From contig VXAA01003854.1 of the NCBI GenBank assembly GCA_013399115.1, positions 339,431-403,430 on the forward strand: a stretch of DNA of 64,000 nt, given 5' to 3'. The notes below the pieces were generated by a model. It saw nothing but the letters and a program-made list of their open reading frames with translations, was not told the DNA's origin and did not search any database. Positions within the stretch are counted from its first letter, which is position 1. Every line of letters begins with the position of its first letter. The position numbers were made by a program, and so were the translations under genes. Shown here piece by piece: positions 39,601 through 53,153 of this stretch. Source of the stretch: Anseranas semipalmata (Eukaryota; Chordata; Aves; Anseriformes; Anseranatidae).

Positions 39601-42600
39601 TCCTGCCAAAATGCTGGGGTCTGGCCTGTCAGCTACTGCAGGTAAAGGCCTAGAAAAATAAGGCAGATCCAGTGCAGTATGAAACTGAAAAAACTTCTCC
39701 CTTCAGATTTTACTAAGATTATTTTACCAGGCTAAGTGTTCAAATACTTTACTCCACATCATCATCACTGTCCAAATTCTTTTTTCATCTGAAGTTAAAT
39801 GCTTTTCTTAGGCTCCTTATTAAGGCTGCACTGAAAACTGAAGTGAATGTGGATAGTTATTTTATTGATTTTTTTAGGAATAAAACTGGTGTTTCCTTTC
39901 CAAATGATTCTACTTCTGAACGCTGAATAATAATTTTTTTGTAAAAAATTTTCCGTTTTGGAAAAAGTTATTTTAATTCTACTGAGTGAAATGAACATAG
40001 CTCATATTTTTGTTTCAAAACTTTTTATGGGACTTTTTAGATTTCTTTACCTTTTGAAAACAAAATTGTTTGTCTAAATAGATGTAGAATACATGTAATT
40101 TCTTATGACAACATAATCTGCTAAAAATATCAGCACATGTTAAGCAGCAATACTGAAAGATATTGGTAGGTTTCAACAAAAAATTGCCTACATATTCCTG
40201 GGACGAACACAGTAAAAAACTGTTCTATGAATAATCTAACTGGACATTAAACCTGCTGTGAACTAAGAGCTGAATGAAAAAGTAATTCAGAGGTGCTTCC
40301 TACATAATAAATAAGAGCAATAAAACAGTAAACAGTAGTTTTAATACAGGGTAGTGCTGGAAAACCAGCCCAAGCATGGAGCTCTCCCTGTTGGCTCCAT
40401 TGATACATCTGCATGAATAACGAATTGTACTTTTCTCAGATATTCTTTGTCATCTCCCTTTCCCAAAGCTATAGGGCCCTGGAGGTTACTTACTTTTCCA
40501 GTTAATTAACCTAATTCATCATCCAATTTTCATATAAAATTTTACACTATTCTTAACTCACATTTCAAAGACTCATTCAGGAATGTATTCATTGTCTCAT
40601 TTAACTTGTGCATTTTACTGTTTAACTCAGTATTCTACGGTTATTTTTTCATATGGCTAAAATATCCATTCTGTCTAAGAAATAATAGATAACAGAGATC
40701 ATTTTACTAATTCCTGTAGGAACAAAGAAACTTCTATATATGTATGCACTAGTCAATGCACCAGACTGTATTTGATGCTGGCCTTTACTGTCTTGTATGT
40801 AGAGTGCTACCAAACACCAATGAAACATTTTCTTCATTTTTTTTTTGTAATCAATAAAGATAAAATCAGTCTGTTCAATGTAAATATCCTACTTACTTTA
40901 ATGTGATTCCTTAATAAAACATCATAATCAACAGAAAAATTATAGGATGATTACAGTTTTTAAATTTCAGTTTAAATTTGTCTGTTTACTTCAGTAGCTT
41001 TGCTTGAAACTGGATCATATCCATTTATTTAAATAATTTAAAGAACCTTTTCTGCCTTATATTTTGTCAGTTTTGTTATCATTAAGGGTGTAATCTCAAG
41101 CTAACTACTCAGAGCACTGCTTAGCTGAACAATACTGAAAGAAATACTGGAAAACAAAACAAAATATGCATCTCTTGCTTCACTGCTTTGTACAAACACT
41201 ACAGAAAGAAATATCAAAAGTAACATACGATGGATTTCAAAGTGATCACGCAATTGGAAAGTTCAGTATCATTCAGTAAACTTTTAAGATGGCTCTGGGG
41301 CACCACTGCAGAACTAAGATAAAAGAACAGAGATGATTATCAATTCTCCTAAAAGAGTACTCTACCTGTAAGATGTCAGAAGGTTTTTGACCATGATTAG
41401 TATTTTGCAGCTTTGATGTCTATCGATAGCGGATAAGATATTTTTATTTTAAATGAAACTTTCTTCTCTTGTTTTTCTTGTGGAATTACTTTTTAACTCT
41501 ATCAGTACTTACCCCATTGATACAGTTTGTAAAGTATTTGCATTCAGTAGTTGCTAATTTGTTTTGCTGAAAAGCTCCATTAAGTAATCACTTATTGACT
41601 TCTCTTACCAAAAGTTACTAGTTTTTCTAAATATTATTTTCTTCTTTCTACATCTCTTTTCCTTTGATTATTTCACTAAAATACATAATGGGGAATCTCT
41701 GGGAAGATATTTCACTGCATAGGCTGGACAATAATTGAAATCTTTGGTGAATAAAAACAATATATAGGTTGGTGTGGCAACATAGTGGTATTAAATGCTG
41801 TGGTACCAGATGCTGAGTCCTAAGAGGGGTTGCCAGGCTGTAGACGGGAGCATGATAAAAGGCGTTCTTAGACTCTAGGAGGAATTTTCTTCTTCTTTGA
41901 AGACCTACCTCCTGGTTAGGCAGTCTTGTGATAGCTGACTGCTGGAAAATTTGCCTTTTCACCTGCTTCTAATTGACTGCTTCACACAGAACAGAAGCAG
42001 CAGGGAGCTCCCAAAGGGAGCTAAAGCAAGCGGTGCTGTCTGGCTGCTGATGGAGGCTAAGGGAGAGCCTACATCTCTCTGTAGGCACCTTTCCTAGAAT
42101 TTTTAATACTGAGAGGAGATAGTTCTGTTTGCAGGAAAATAGTTCTGGAGAGAGAAGCAGAGTTTAATCATCCTTTAATCCGTGAATCTCATAATTGTTT
42201 ACAGTAAGTTTTTTTCTGTCAGTGACAAACCCCAAGAGTATGGCACTATCACTTAAATTGTATTGAAAGCTGTGCACAAGGCTATTTACAGTGATTTTTT
42301 TTTTTATTCAGCTCATTATGACCTAATGATCAAGCCATTACAGCAAAGTGCTTAAAGCAGAGACATACCAACAATAAATATAGCTTGCATCTATGCCAAA
42401 TCTGGTTATCTCCTGCACTCCATGTTATTGCTACAGAGAGCGATAATGCAAATCATCTGATTGGAGCCACTAACAAAATTCACAACATCAAAACTGATGA
42501 AGTCAGTCAAAGCTGTGCCAGGATTTTACCTACTGTATTCAGCACATTGTATTTGCATTTTTACACAATGCAGGATGTAATAGCAGCTTTTTAACCTTAT

Positions 42601-44055
42601 GTATTTAAAGATCAAGGAAGACCCTGCTTAGCAAAGTATCTTTGAATTTACAGAAGTTTCAGAGTGAGTCTATTCTCTCACTTGGGAAATATGTTTACTG
42701 TTACTATTTCATAAAGCTTTATATAAAGTCTGAAAAAGTTGTATACTATGAACTGCGTTGGAGGGGTTTGTTGTGTTTATAGCTCAAAGCTGCATTACAG
42801 AACTAACTGGAGCTTTTTATTTTTATTTTACAATTAAAATATTTGTTCAACCACATTAACAACTACAAAATGTCAGATATCTGTGGTTTTATTGTTAGTC
42901 ACCCACTGTTTTTCTGCTTATGGAAGTCTCTTGGCTCTGACACTGATAAATACCGCAGAATAAACCATTTCTATATTTAAATCTATAAGCACGGCATGGC
43001 TAGCAATAACAGTTACAAGTATTGATTTTATCTTTCTTAGTTCAAGATAGTAATTCCATTTTCTGATTGCAACTTTGCTCAAACATTAAATTAGAAGATG
43101 TAGAAAAGCAACCCATTGTAGAAAAGTAATTTGGTATGTTTTTAGGCTTTTTTTTTCATTTGAGAACTATTAGAAGCACAACAACTTCTTGGTTAGTGCT
43201 TGTAAATCAGCAGCTACATGGAAAAGCAACATACTTCTCTGATGGAAACAAAAGCAAGAGATGAAGATTAAACTACCACCACATCTGCACTCTAATGAAT
43301 TTGAAATTGGCCAGTATGTAGCAAAAGTTAAAAAGAAAAGCAAATAAACAAGCAAATATGGATTCAATTTATTGCACAGCCTATGTGACACCATTAGTGA
43401 AACCTAACCTGCAACTTCCAGGATTGCTTCTGTTCTCAAATTCTGTTTCCTTAGTGACCTATCTGCCTTAGCCTCAAAATCAGCAGCTGCTTCACAGTCA
43501 GATATTAAAGATATTCCTCTAAAACAAGCAGAAATTCAAAATTTCTCTGTGCTTTGAGCGTCATCATGATGGGGTTCATACTTGAGGTGCAATAAGGAGA
43601 GCCAGCCCTCCATTTATCAACGATCCTATTCTAGGTTGAAGCAACAGCTTCTAAAGCCCACTCCCATCTGAGAAGCAATGGAATTTTGCTTTCCATTACT
43701 TTTACATCCTTGGTAATCAATCTAGAAGTGCATTTCTTGCTATCAGCTTTGAAATCCTAATTTGGGATCATGAAATTGAGCTGGATTATTCTACACCCAT
43801 GCAATCTTCTTGTCGGTGCTGGTACAAGTGCACCTTGGGTCAATTTTGTTGATGAAACCAAAGTAATAGATTATACATCTGTTTTACAACACTTGGATTA
43901 ATAAGAATTTTAACATTCTTTGTATATACATCATTACTATAAGCAAATGAGACCAGGAACCACAAGAGTGATAGATCTGCTATAAAAAAAAAGTGAAAAG
44001 GGGCTGACTATTCCCTTCTGGTGACAGAAATGCTTACACTTTACCCATTAATAGC

Positions 44056-44086
44056 AAAAAAATAAAAAATAAAAAATAAAAAAAAA
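44056..44086. repeat. A-rich (A5-7T)n simple repeat
   Basis: Four blocks of A separated by single T. It could be a mutated poly-A tail, but no element body is recognisable next to it. Confidence 0.85.
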
Positions 44087-45637
44087 GGAATTCGCAGTCC
44101 TTACATAAAAGAGCTGTTCCATAATTTTTTTCCATGCATTTTAATTCTCTACTCAAATGTGTTTTCCTAATCATGACAGATCAGGAAATTGATGATAATT
44201 AAAATATAATTATATTCTCAAGTTAAGTTATATATTCTAAGTCTTCTCCTACTAATAAACATGTACATGTTATGCCTTACTATGTGAACTCATTAATAAG
44301 AGCTCACTTGGTTAGCATGTTAATTTGGGCAGTCCAAAACTACTGACAGAACTTCAAAATACATTTGCATGTGGTGCAGCGATCAGTTCTTACAACAGAC
44401 ACCTCTCATAAACGGATGAAACACTCTGACTGCATGAAATTCCTACAGGATCTAAACTGTTGTCTAAATTAGATTGTAGCAAAGTGAGCAGCTCTTGAAC
44501 AGCCGTGGAACGGGAGCCAAGATTCCCACTGTTTTCAGGATCACAGCCTGTGACTTTAAACTTCTAAAAATTATTTATCTGCACATAATTAGAATGTCAG
44601 AAGAATTTTAAGATCTTTGAATAAAAGATGCTCTAAAACTGCAGGTCTGAGAAACAATCTACTAAAGAACTGTTGCAATAAATATCTTACAAGACGTAAC
44701 CAAACATCTTCAACTAATGGTGATGTATTGATATATTTGGAAATATTTATGATAATCAGAAAAAGCATTCTTCTAATACTAATGCAAAGATAGCATTTCA
44801 TATGGTGCTTAAGCACCACAGGCCACATTCATATGTGCCCTTAAATGACAATGAACAATCTAAAAGCTTATTACCCTACAGCAATGATGTCTTTAATTTT
44901 AATAATAGTATAACTGTGGCATGCTTGACCTTATAAATAATACAAGTAATATTGATGTAATAATTTCAAATATTATTTGAATATCATAATGGTAATGGCA
45001 GCCTAACTGGACTCATAATGAATACAAACTATGAAATTCTTTTGTTTCACACAGTCCGTGGAAGAATACTAGAGGGAAAAGTAAGGAAAGTGTCCGCTTT
45101 GACCCTACCTCTATACCAGACTATGACAAATTAAGGATGTAAAATGTTTAAACAATATAAAGGGTATGCGCAGTCCTTCTCCAAAAATAACAGGAGAAAA
45201 ATGAACTTTTCTGCACTGTGAATCCAGAATTATATGCTATGTTAAGGAACTGACATGTGCTCCCATTGACTTTAGTAGTACAGAATACGTACTTGAGCCA
45301 GGTCATTTGTAACTCTTTATATTAATAACCACACCTGACAGTGTATCAGCTCCATTGCAATAAGAATCACTGGTTTCTCACAGAAACTCAGTGCTTATGA
45401 AACCTCTGACAGAAATCTACTTTTTCTGCTCACTACTACCCTGTGCTTGCTCCTTTCTCTCATTAACCACACTCCCTTTTCTGCTTCAAACACGACTTCT
45501 TCTTTTCAGGGGCTTGTCTTATATAGAAATGGTATAAAGAAAGAGAAGGCTCAAATATCCAGTCCATCAAAATCTCTGTATGCAAATCTCACATGTTGTA
45601 GGGTTTAGTAAGATGAAAAAAGAGGTTTTCTTAGTTG

Positions 45638-45657
45638 TTTTTTTTTTTTTTTTTTTT
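45638..45657. repeat. T20 homopolymer
   Basis: Uninterrupted T run. No adjacent recognised element. Confidence 0.9.
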
Positions 45658-48329
45658 CAATTTTTAAGAATCAGGCCCTAGAGCATGCCTATGTGCAACA
45701 ACCATACATTTCTGGAAAACAAAAAAGCCACAAGCTGGCTGATTGTGTTCATGGAACTCCATACTGGCTTTTATGTTCACTGCAGAATCCAGTTTAACAT
45801 GTCCTTTCTGATAACAACAGAATGAAAGAAAAGAAGCAAATAAGTAACAGTTATGAGGAGTAAAAGGCCCTCTACACTTTTAAATTTGGGAGAATGAAAG
45901 AGATATAGCCTGTCTGATATATTGCATTTTAAAGGCTATGGGAGAATAACAAGAATGATAGGCATAAATTAGGGAAGATGTATTTTCATTAGTGTATGAT
46001 ACATACTTGCTGTTTGACAAAGTTTAAGAGTGCAATATGTGATTTTAAGGTCATATGGTAAATGATTCAATGAATTCAGGGAACTGCACTTAGGAATCAT
46101 AAAAAGGATTACTGTGACACACTTCTTCCCACTCTTAAGGACATAATTTAATGTGATGCATTTGCAGATGTAGTTTGCAACATGGGTCTACAGTCTCTTC
46201 CTCTTTCTTTTTGTTAATGTGGGTAGTATTATCCAATCATAGAACTACCGGCACATTTCGGCTATAATGAGACACTCAGATCTTTCCAGACAACATCCTC
46301 AGTATTCCTGATGCAGGATCTCAGTATACGGACATCCTACACGGCAATAGCTAAGGTTGATTGGGTTCATTAGCTCAGGCTCAGACTGCAAAAATTCAGT
46401 TATATTATTTCTATATCAAAAAGTATTTGGGTCATGCTTTATGACTAAACAAATAATAGTTCACCTGTGCTTTCAATAACGCAGGTGTTGTTTCTGAATT
46501 ATAGGTAGAATCTAGACGAGATTAATTAAGGACACTATGGCTAATGGGTTACATGCATATTTATTTCTCCTAGTGATTTAACCAATACCTAACAGCACAT
46601 CACTGTCAAATCCCAGTGCAGACATCAGTATTTATGCCTCTGTACAAAGTCAGCACTGCCCTCACATTTAGGCTACTGTTTCTTGTTAATATTTACTTGT
46701 GTAAGTTGTATGTAAAGAACAGCTTTCTGTAAACAGTCACAACAAAGCTTACCTATCTAAAACCGGAAGATGAGATAGAAACTTATTTTACTCAAATCAT
46801 CTTTCATGTGATGACATTTGAACACTGTTGATTTTTCTCAAGTAAGTTGCTTGACAAGAATTACATAAAAAAGTGCCAAAGGTTCTTTAAGTACTCAGGC
46901 TTTAAAATTTCACTTTTCAATTAGCATGACAATAGTGTCAGTGTTAATAATCACTAACCAGAATTAAAGAGGACATCCTGAGGCTTTGGGAAAACAAAAT
47001 GTCTTGATGCATAAGAGTTTCAAGCATAGCACACATACATCTAAAAATATAAAAAATAAACAAAGCCAAAAAATGTCTGAAATGTACAGCCTTTTCCAAT
47101 AATTTTTGTCCAGCCTTTTACATTGATTATTCGCTTTTCTTCTTCTTCTTCCTAACCTTACCTATCTATTCTTATCTATCTTCCCTCCATTACCCATTCT
47201 TCCTTTTTCCTCACTGACTTTGTGGCCCAACTCCTTTCTTATTCATTCAATCACTGTCCCTTGGCACCTGTTTTTTTCACTTTAAGACTGTCCAAATGCA
47301 ACATCTTTTCCACCCTTCTCTAAATATTTAATTTGATGTCCATTAGCAACTGTTTTAATTACTAGGTATCTTTTGCATGAATATTAGCTACAAACACCCC
47401 TTGCTTGTTTTCTTTCCCCAACAAAACCTGTGGTCTCTCCTTTTTTTTTTTTATTGTGTCTGTTTTGTATACTCTACATGTTAATTCATGTGTTCTTGAG
47501 ATTCCCCATATCTCAAGAGAATGAAAAGCAAGTGTTTCTTGGTGTTTTTGTTTAACTAGTTTTACCTTATCTGCCTAAGAAAACAAGATACTCACATTTA
47601 TCAGGCCCTCTACATTTTTTTGAAATTATTCACCAATACCATACAAATTAGAAAGAAGAAAAGAAGATGTCTCAAAGACAATAAATGTCTTGTGTGCTTG
47701 ATAGAAATCAGTGGCTACAACCAGCAGGAGATACAAATTAGTCTTTGCAATGAAGGAAGACAAGTGGATCTTAAACAATCAGCTCACCAGTCCACCACTA
47801 TATCGGCCAGCCAACCATATGCATCCTCCATCCTGGTCATAGCATATGCTGCTATTTTCTCAGTGAGAGTGCTGGGAAGGAGGTGGGAAAAGTGAGGGTA
47901 TTTCAATAGGCAGAAAGGGAAAGATGAAATGTTTATGTGTGTGTGTTTGTGTATCTGTCTATCCATCTGTCTAACAGGTAAAAAATTATTCCAAGCAAAA
48001 GAATATCAGATCAAAACAACCGAAATTAATTTTAAGAAGGTAACATACAAAAGACTTTTGTGTGCAAAACTTACAAAGAATCCCTGAGTTAAGCCAAACA
48101 ATTCCCAGCTGATAACTTCATTGATTTTAGGAGATAAAAGGTTTTTAATAAGGTGGAAAGAAAGAAGAAAAACATTTCACACAAAAGCAAACGGGAGAGA
48201 GTAATGAACAGGCATTTTTCCCACAGCCATGACTGAATTAACTTGAACTGTGTCTAGGCACCTGAACTCATAGTGTGATAACCAAATTACTGAGAACTCC
48301 TTCCTCAATTAGTTGTTTTCTTGTTTTAG

Positions 48330-48745
48330 GGGCAATGCCTGTTTTGGCTGTTCTGGAACTGTTGCAAAATCAGGTGTATGTGACTCTATATAATTATAGT
48401 CCTAATGTTCCTCTAATTCTGAGTTACACTTCTTGGATGGATTTGAATGCAGAACTCCTTTGTAAAATATTACCTAACTGTACAAAGATACTTCTCCCTG
48501 GGGATACGTGTCCTATTTTGACAAATAAGCTGTATGTAAACACTGAAACTGTGTTACAACTAATTGGAAATATTAAGAATTGGAGAGGGTCAAGACATTC
48601 ACTTCTGCTTCCAAAGCCTGACTCTATTTTTCTTCATTCTGAAATTCAAAATGGAACTACCAGCAGCACTGGGTGCTATATTTCCACTAGTAATCATAGA
48701 TTTATACCAGTACAAATTCAAACCTCTTTACAAGCCTGCCTTTAA
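48330..48745 (+). CDS. candidate exon, unrecognised glycoprotein-like frame
   Basis: A good acceptor (GTTTTCTTGTTTTAG) ends at 48329. The frame entered with two bases (phase 1) stays open for about 138 codons to TAA at 48743-48745. The translation has a hydrophobic start (AMPVLAVLELL), beta-like text (QVYVTLYNYSPNVPLILSY), cysteines and N-glycosylation sites (NCT in KILPNCTKIL; NGT further on). The exon may end earlier at donor-like CAG|GTGTAT (48374) or CT|GTATGT (48532). A different frame from about 48630 encodes a membrane-like stretch (ALGAIFPLVIIDLYQY), so a frameshift is possible. No family was recognised. It looks extracellular and is probably the most upstream visible piece of the locus that continues to 62 kb. 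A decayed retroviral envelope-like gene is an alternative I cannot exclude. Confidence 0.35.
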
Positions 48746-50709
48746 ATTTTCATTGCTATCAAAAAACTAGAGAACATGTAGAAGCACCGCATGAAGGGTA
48801 ATAAAACAGAATAAATTGCCAACTCACCTTCTTTGCAAAAATTCTGTGTTCTGGCTAGTGGCAGCAATGTAGATTGTGAAAAACTGGAAGGCCATGTTCC
48901 TATCCATGTCTAGAAGCATTGTTTCATACCCAAATACCTACTCTTGAATATCTCTTTTTCCCCTAAAACTTCTACCCAAACTTTCCCTCATTTAAATAAT
49001 TTTGACTGTGAGAATTCAACTTGTATTAGCAGCTGATATCACCTCTTACATCACCTCAAATTATTTATATTTATGCTGCACTAGCTGCATTAGTTCTGAG
49101 TTTACTTCAAGTGTCAAGATTGAGAAATACATTCATTTTGTTCCAAAGAGTTTTTTTCAAGCAACGTGTATTTTGATAGATAGCTGCATCACTGAAACAT
49201 TTAAGTCTCTGTGGGAACTTAGACAGCTGGAAGGAAAAATTGCTAGTCTTGTGGGATCCTTGTTTAAATCCAGCCCTCCAGCTTGGTGACACTGCAGAGC
49301 TGAGGTGCTCTGCCTGAGAGATGACATCTTGCTTGTGGCAGCTAAGAAGAAATGAAGACTTCTGCCAAAAGGATCTACAGAAAGGCAATACATCAGTGTG
49401 AAAGAGTAGAATGGAAAGACCTTGTATGGAAGAGATATTGGAAAACTGAAACTTAACCAAAGGACATATATAAAACAGCTTTAAGGAAGGAACATGAAAT
49501 TTGATGAATACAAGACATAATCAAATATGGGCTTTACAGAATTGCTTCCTGTACCTAGGATATAAACCATTTGCAGTCTACTTTTGTCCAGCTAACCGTG
49601 ATTACATGCATTCCCAAGTTGTGTAGCATACATTTCAACAGCGAACTTTTCAGTTTTCCATAACATAAACATGTTACAGAAGAGGCAGTCCCCTTGAGAC
49701 CTGTGAAGCATGAAGCATACCTGCTCAGTGATTTCTACTTTTCATAGTCAGACTTTTCAGTTGTCCCCTTTCCAATCTGACCAATATTTGTCATGTTAAT
49801 TTTATATCATTACAGCGTGTTGAAATCTCATGCAGTACCAAACCAAGATGCGCATTATAGCATTACAGCTGTAGTCATTCTCAGTGGAATCTTTTATCTA
49901 AAAACTTTCTAAAAGTTGAAAAGCTATGGAGCATGGGGTTTAATCACTCATGATTTAAGACTTGTAATACTTAAGTATTAAATAGAATATGACAGTTCAC
50001 AAGCACAGATAAAAACACTAACATTGAAAAAACTACTACTTCTGGAGATGACATAGCAAGTAAAACTCTGAAAGGCCTGTGTTCATCAAATTTGCCTGTC
50101 TCCCTGATACTTCAAAAAAAAAACATGTCTTCCAGGAATTCAAATGAAATTATGTAGAATCCAAAACAACAAGAAGAAACATACTACATTGTACTTAGAA
50201 GAGACCTTCTGATTTTCTCACACTATTTTTTTCTTTTTGATGGTATTGACTCATGTCAGATATGGTCAGTGTGTATCTAGCCTTGCAAGTAAAAGACAGT
50301 ACTATTTCTTCATTTATGATCTTCCATCTGTTTACACAGAAGAAGTTAATCACCATTAAAGAAGCTAATCAAAAGAGATTTTCAGACGCTTTTTCTAATA
50401 GCTAAATCTAGCTGTTAACATTTGATGTATTAAAAAAATAAATAGGCATAGGTAAGCTACATATTGGACTTATTGTTCTTCATGGTGACTTTACAATCTA
50501 TCTTAAAATATTTGGACATTTAAATCAAAAATCAATAGCTTCAGTTTAGGCAGAAATGTCACTTTTTCTTAAGGGAATAGGAGTTTATTTCTGTAAACAT
50601 GAAAGTAAACACTGAAGCAGACAATCTGTTTTATTTCTCTTATATTCATCAACTTTGCTAAAGACATTAATTGTTGGCACTGTTAATTCTTCTACTACAC
50701 CTCTTCCAG
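48746..50709. other. possible intron of the 48-62 kb locus
   Basis: Two overlapping frames (49002-49289 plus, 49107-49460 minus) were considered. Neither has a strong acceptor or donor. No repeat family was recognised. Confidence 0.35.
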
Positions 50710-50778
50710 TGTAGCTGTTAACTGCACTTTAAATGGCCAGCAACAGCCAGCTATTATGTTCCGTTTCACATCATAATG
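50710..50778 (+). CDS. weak candidate exon with terminal stop
   Basis: A strong acceptor (CTACACCTCTTCCAG) and a good donor (AATG|GTATGT) bound a 69-nt block. The protein-like frame (VAVNCTLNGQQQPAIMFRF) has an N-glycosylation site but meets TAA five bases before the donor, and the other frames stop at once. It is either a non-coding exon, a decayed exon or chance. Confidence 0.2.
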
Positions 50779-51631
50779 GTATGTATATATTTTATCAGGA
50801 TGGAAAATTGCATGAAAACTGTTGTATTTTATTTTTTGTCACCAAAGTAACAGTGAGACAGTAATAACAATAAGAAAACTAATAGAAGTCCTGATGTGAG
50901 GTATCTTTGCACTGAACTGCCATCTTTTACCTTTTAAAGTGAATGTAATCAAGAACAAGTGATTGCTGAATGTGTGGTTAAGATATAATTCTTCAGCTGA
51001 AATATTCCAGTCTATAACTGGGGTTAGATCCCAAAGTTTGCATCAGAATGTTAAATCCCCCTCATTTCTTGGGCATGGTTAAAAAAGAGCTTTTTATGTT
51101 TTAGATGTAAGGCTCAGTGACAAATGACTGATTTTATCATGCTACTCCCCTACAGTAATGAAGTTGAAAAAAAAAATCTAATTTTACGCTTTCATACTTT
51201 AGCAAATATGCAACTAAGTTTGAAAACTCTCAGTTTTATCTACTCAATTTTTTCCATATTCTTAAGGTACAAAAATTATGGTAAAAATCAACAGAAAAAA
51301 TGTATTTAATTATCTAAACTTGAAGTTTCATTCTAGTTGATTGATAACATTATCTCCTGTGATTATTGTCAAGGATATGAATCCTACTTTATCCAGATTG
51401 AACAGAAGAAACAAGAGGAGTCTGAGAAAGATTCATAGTGTAACAGACACACAAATATCACCATTAAGTTTCCTATCTGTCCAACAGATGTAATATGCTA
51501 TATCTCCCTCTTTCTTTGTCTAACTCCCTACCTACACATAGTACATGACTGAAGAAAAAAAAAAAAAAAAAAAGGTAGTTTATCAAATGGCTTTATTTTA
51601 ATATGCATGCATCTAGAACTAGCATTTGCAG

Positions 51632-51816
51632 GAGACAAACGTAGTATCTCTCTTGTCCTTCTCAAAGCCTGAAGAGAAGTGTACCCCAAAGTGTACGCTG
51701 CCTGCAGTTGCAGCTGTTTTTCCCTTTTGGAGCCCTTGCTATGATGTCATATCCACTCTAGGAAGTCTCAGAATAGCATTTTTAGTTAACAGGACTGTAA
51801 AGGAGACAATAAGCAA
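51632..51816 (+). CDS. weak candidate exon, cysteine-rich frame
   Basis: An open frame of 61 codons follows a TTTGCAG acceptor with a poor pyrimidine tract and reaches a weak donor (GCAA|GTAATG). It enters in phase 0 and leaves in phase 2. The translation contains EEKCTPKCTLPAVAAVFP, SPCYDV and an NRT glycosylation site. It is consistent in flavour with the neighbouring extracellular frames but not recognised. Confidence 0.22.
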
Positions 51817-53038
51817 GTAATGAGACCTTAGAAGCTACATTAAAAGCAAAAGATTTCAACCAAATGGAATTCAGAAGCTATGTTTCCAGAGGCAGAGTTT
51901 TGAGATGATTTCTGTTGAATTCCCAATCCTGCATCTAACAGGCCTAAGCATTCAGCATCAAAGCATTCAACTCATTCCAAAACACACTACAAAACATAAA
52001 AATCATTCCATACACACACATCCAGAAATATTTGAGCATTTGGAAGAAGTATTTGACTCAGATTACTTTCTAGAGTAGGGAGAACATTCAAATGTTTAAC
52101 GTAACCTTCACATCTGAATCAAGATTTGGCAGTTTAGAAAGAGAATGAAAAAAGAAGTGAAGGTTATTTTTTGTAAATAAAATTTTATCCATACTCATTC
52201 TTTTGTTCTCAGAGTATCATGGAAACTAATAAGGTATGAAACGTTATCAGTCTTGGGTTATATTTTCAAGGCAGGCATGAATAATTTTTCCCACAAACTA
52301 CTGTTTCAGGAAGAGGTTGAGATTTGCATCTACCAGCATTCATTTTTTCCTGGTAGTTATACCGTCTCGCTCCCAAAATAAACGCGAGTACTATTAGTCC
52401 TTTTAGATGATGGCAATTTGTATTTTCTACACACTACAAGAACTTTATTTTAGTAGATTCATAATTCTACTTCTACCTATAATGCAGCTATATGTGAGCA
52501 AAAGCATTATTGTCTTATACTATTTTTGTTCTTGGGAAGGGAACTGAATTGAATACTGCACCATAAAAACCACAAAGTGATTTAACTGATGTGTGACAAA
52601 TTCTGCACAATTAAAGAAGAATATGTAGGGTAATAGGAACGAACAAAAGGGGAGCTAGGAAAACATACTAAAACAAATAGTTTTTATGGTTCTTCATTAC
52701 TGAAAACCTTGCTTTGCTACACAGCATCATCACTAAGATGAAGTAGATTAGCACTCACAATTTTAATGTAGATAATTCTGTCAAGGTCATTAGGTGTTTA
52801 GTAAAGCTGTAAAAGAGTTGCACCTGGATGACTTTGTAATGGTTTGTATATCAGGAAATGGGAAATGTCGTGCTGATTGGTTACAGATTATTCTAGGGTA
52901 TTAGTTACAGTGCTTGCAGATGCATTTGCTGGGGTAAAACTAGGCAGACAACAGGTTCAGAATCATCCGTTATAAATTCTAATTTTGTACCAGGCACAGG
53001 CCTATCAATTTGTGTCTAATTATATTCTTCCATGTGAG

Positions 53039-53153
53039 ATATAAAATACCTCAGGGTTTCTATAATAAAGGCTCATTAATGTGGACGAGAAATAATTCTG
53101 AAACTCTTTCTGCCAGGGCTAATGTTAATACAGATTCTAATTGCTCTTACAGG
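53039..53153 (+). CDS. very weak candidate exon
   Basis: An acceptor-like TTCTTCCATGTGAG precedes an open frame reading KIPQGFYNKGSLMWTRNNS and ending with two possible glycosylation sites (NNS, NCS). No GT donor of useful quality follows before a T-run at 53169. It is listed because it lies within the locus and has a similar flavour. Confidence 0.12.

Larger units (their letters stand above)
39601..48270. other. AT-rich non-coding stretch
   Basis: About 8.7 kb with no strongly supported exon. Simple repeats: an A-rich (A5-7T)n tract at 44056-44086, T20 at 45638-45657 and a polypyrimidine stretch at about 47134-47215. The 104-codon minus frame at 41648-41962 and the 91-codon plus frame at 47620-47895 have no good splice sites. 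Confidence 0.5.

Noticed and set aside
41648..41962. 104-codon minus-strand frame
   Set aside because: No donor or acceptor of quality, and the text is not domain-like.
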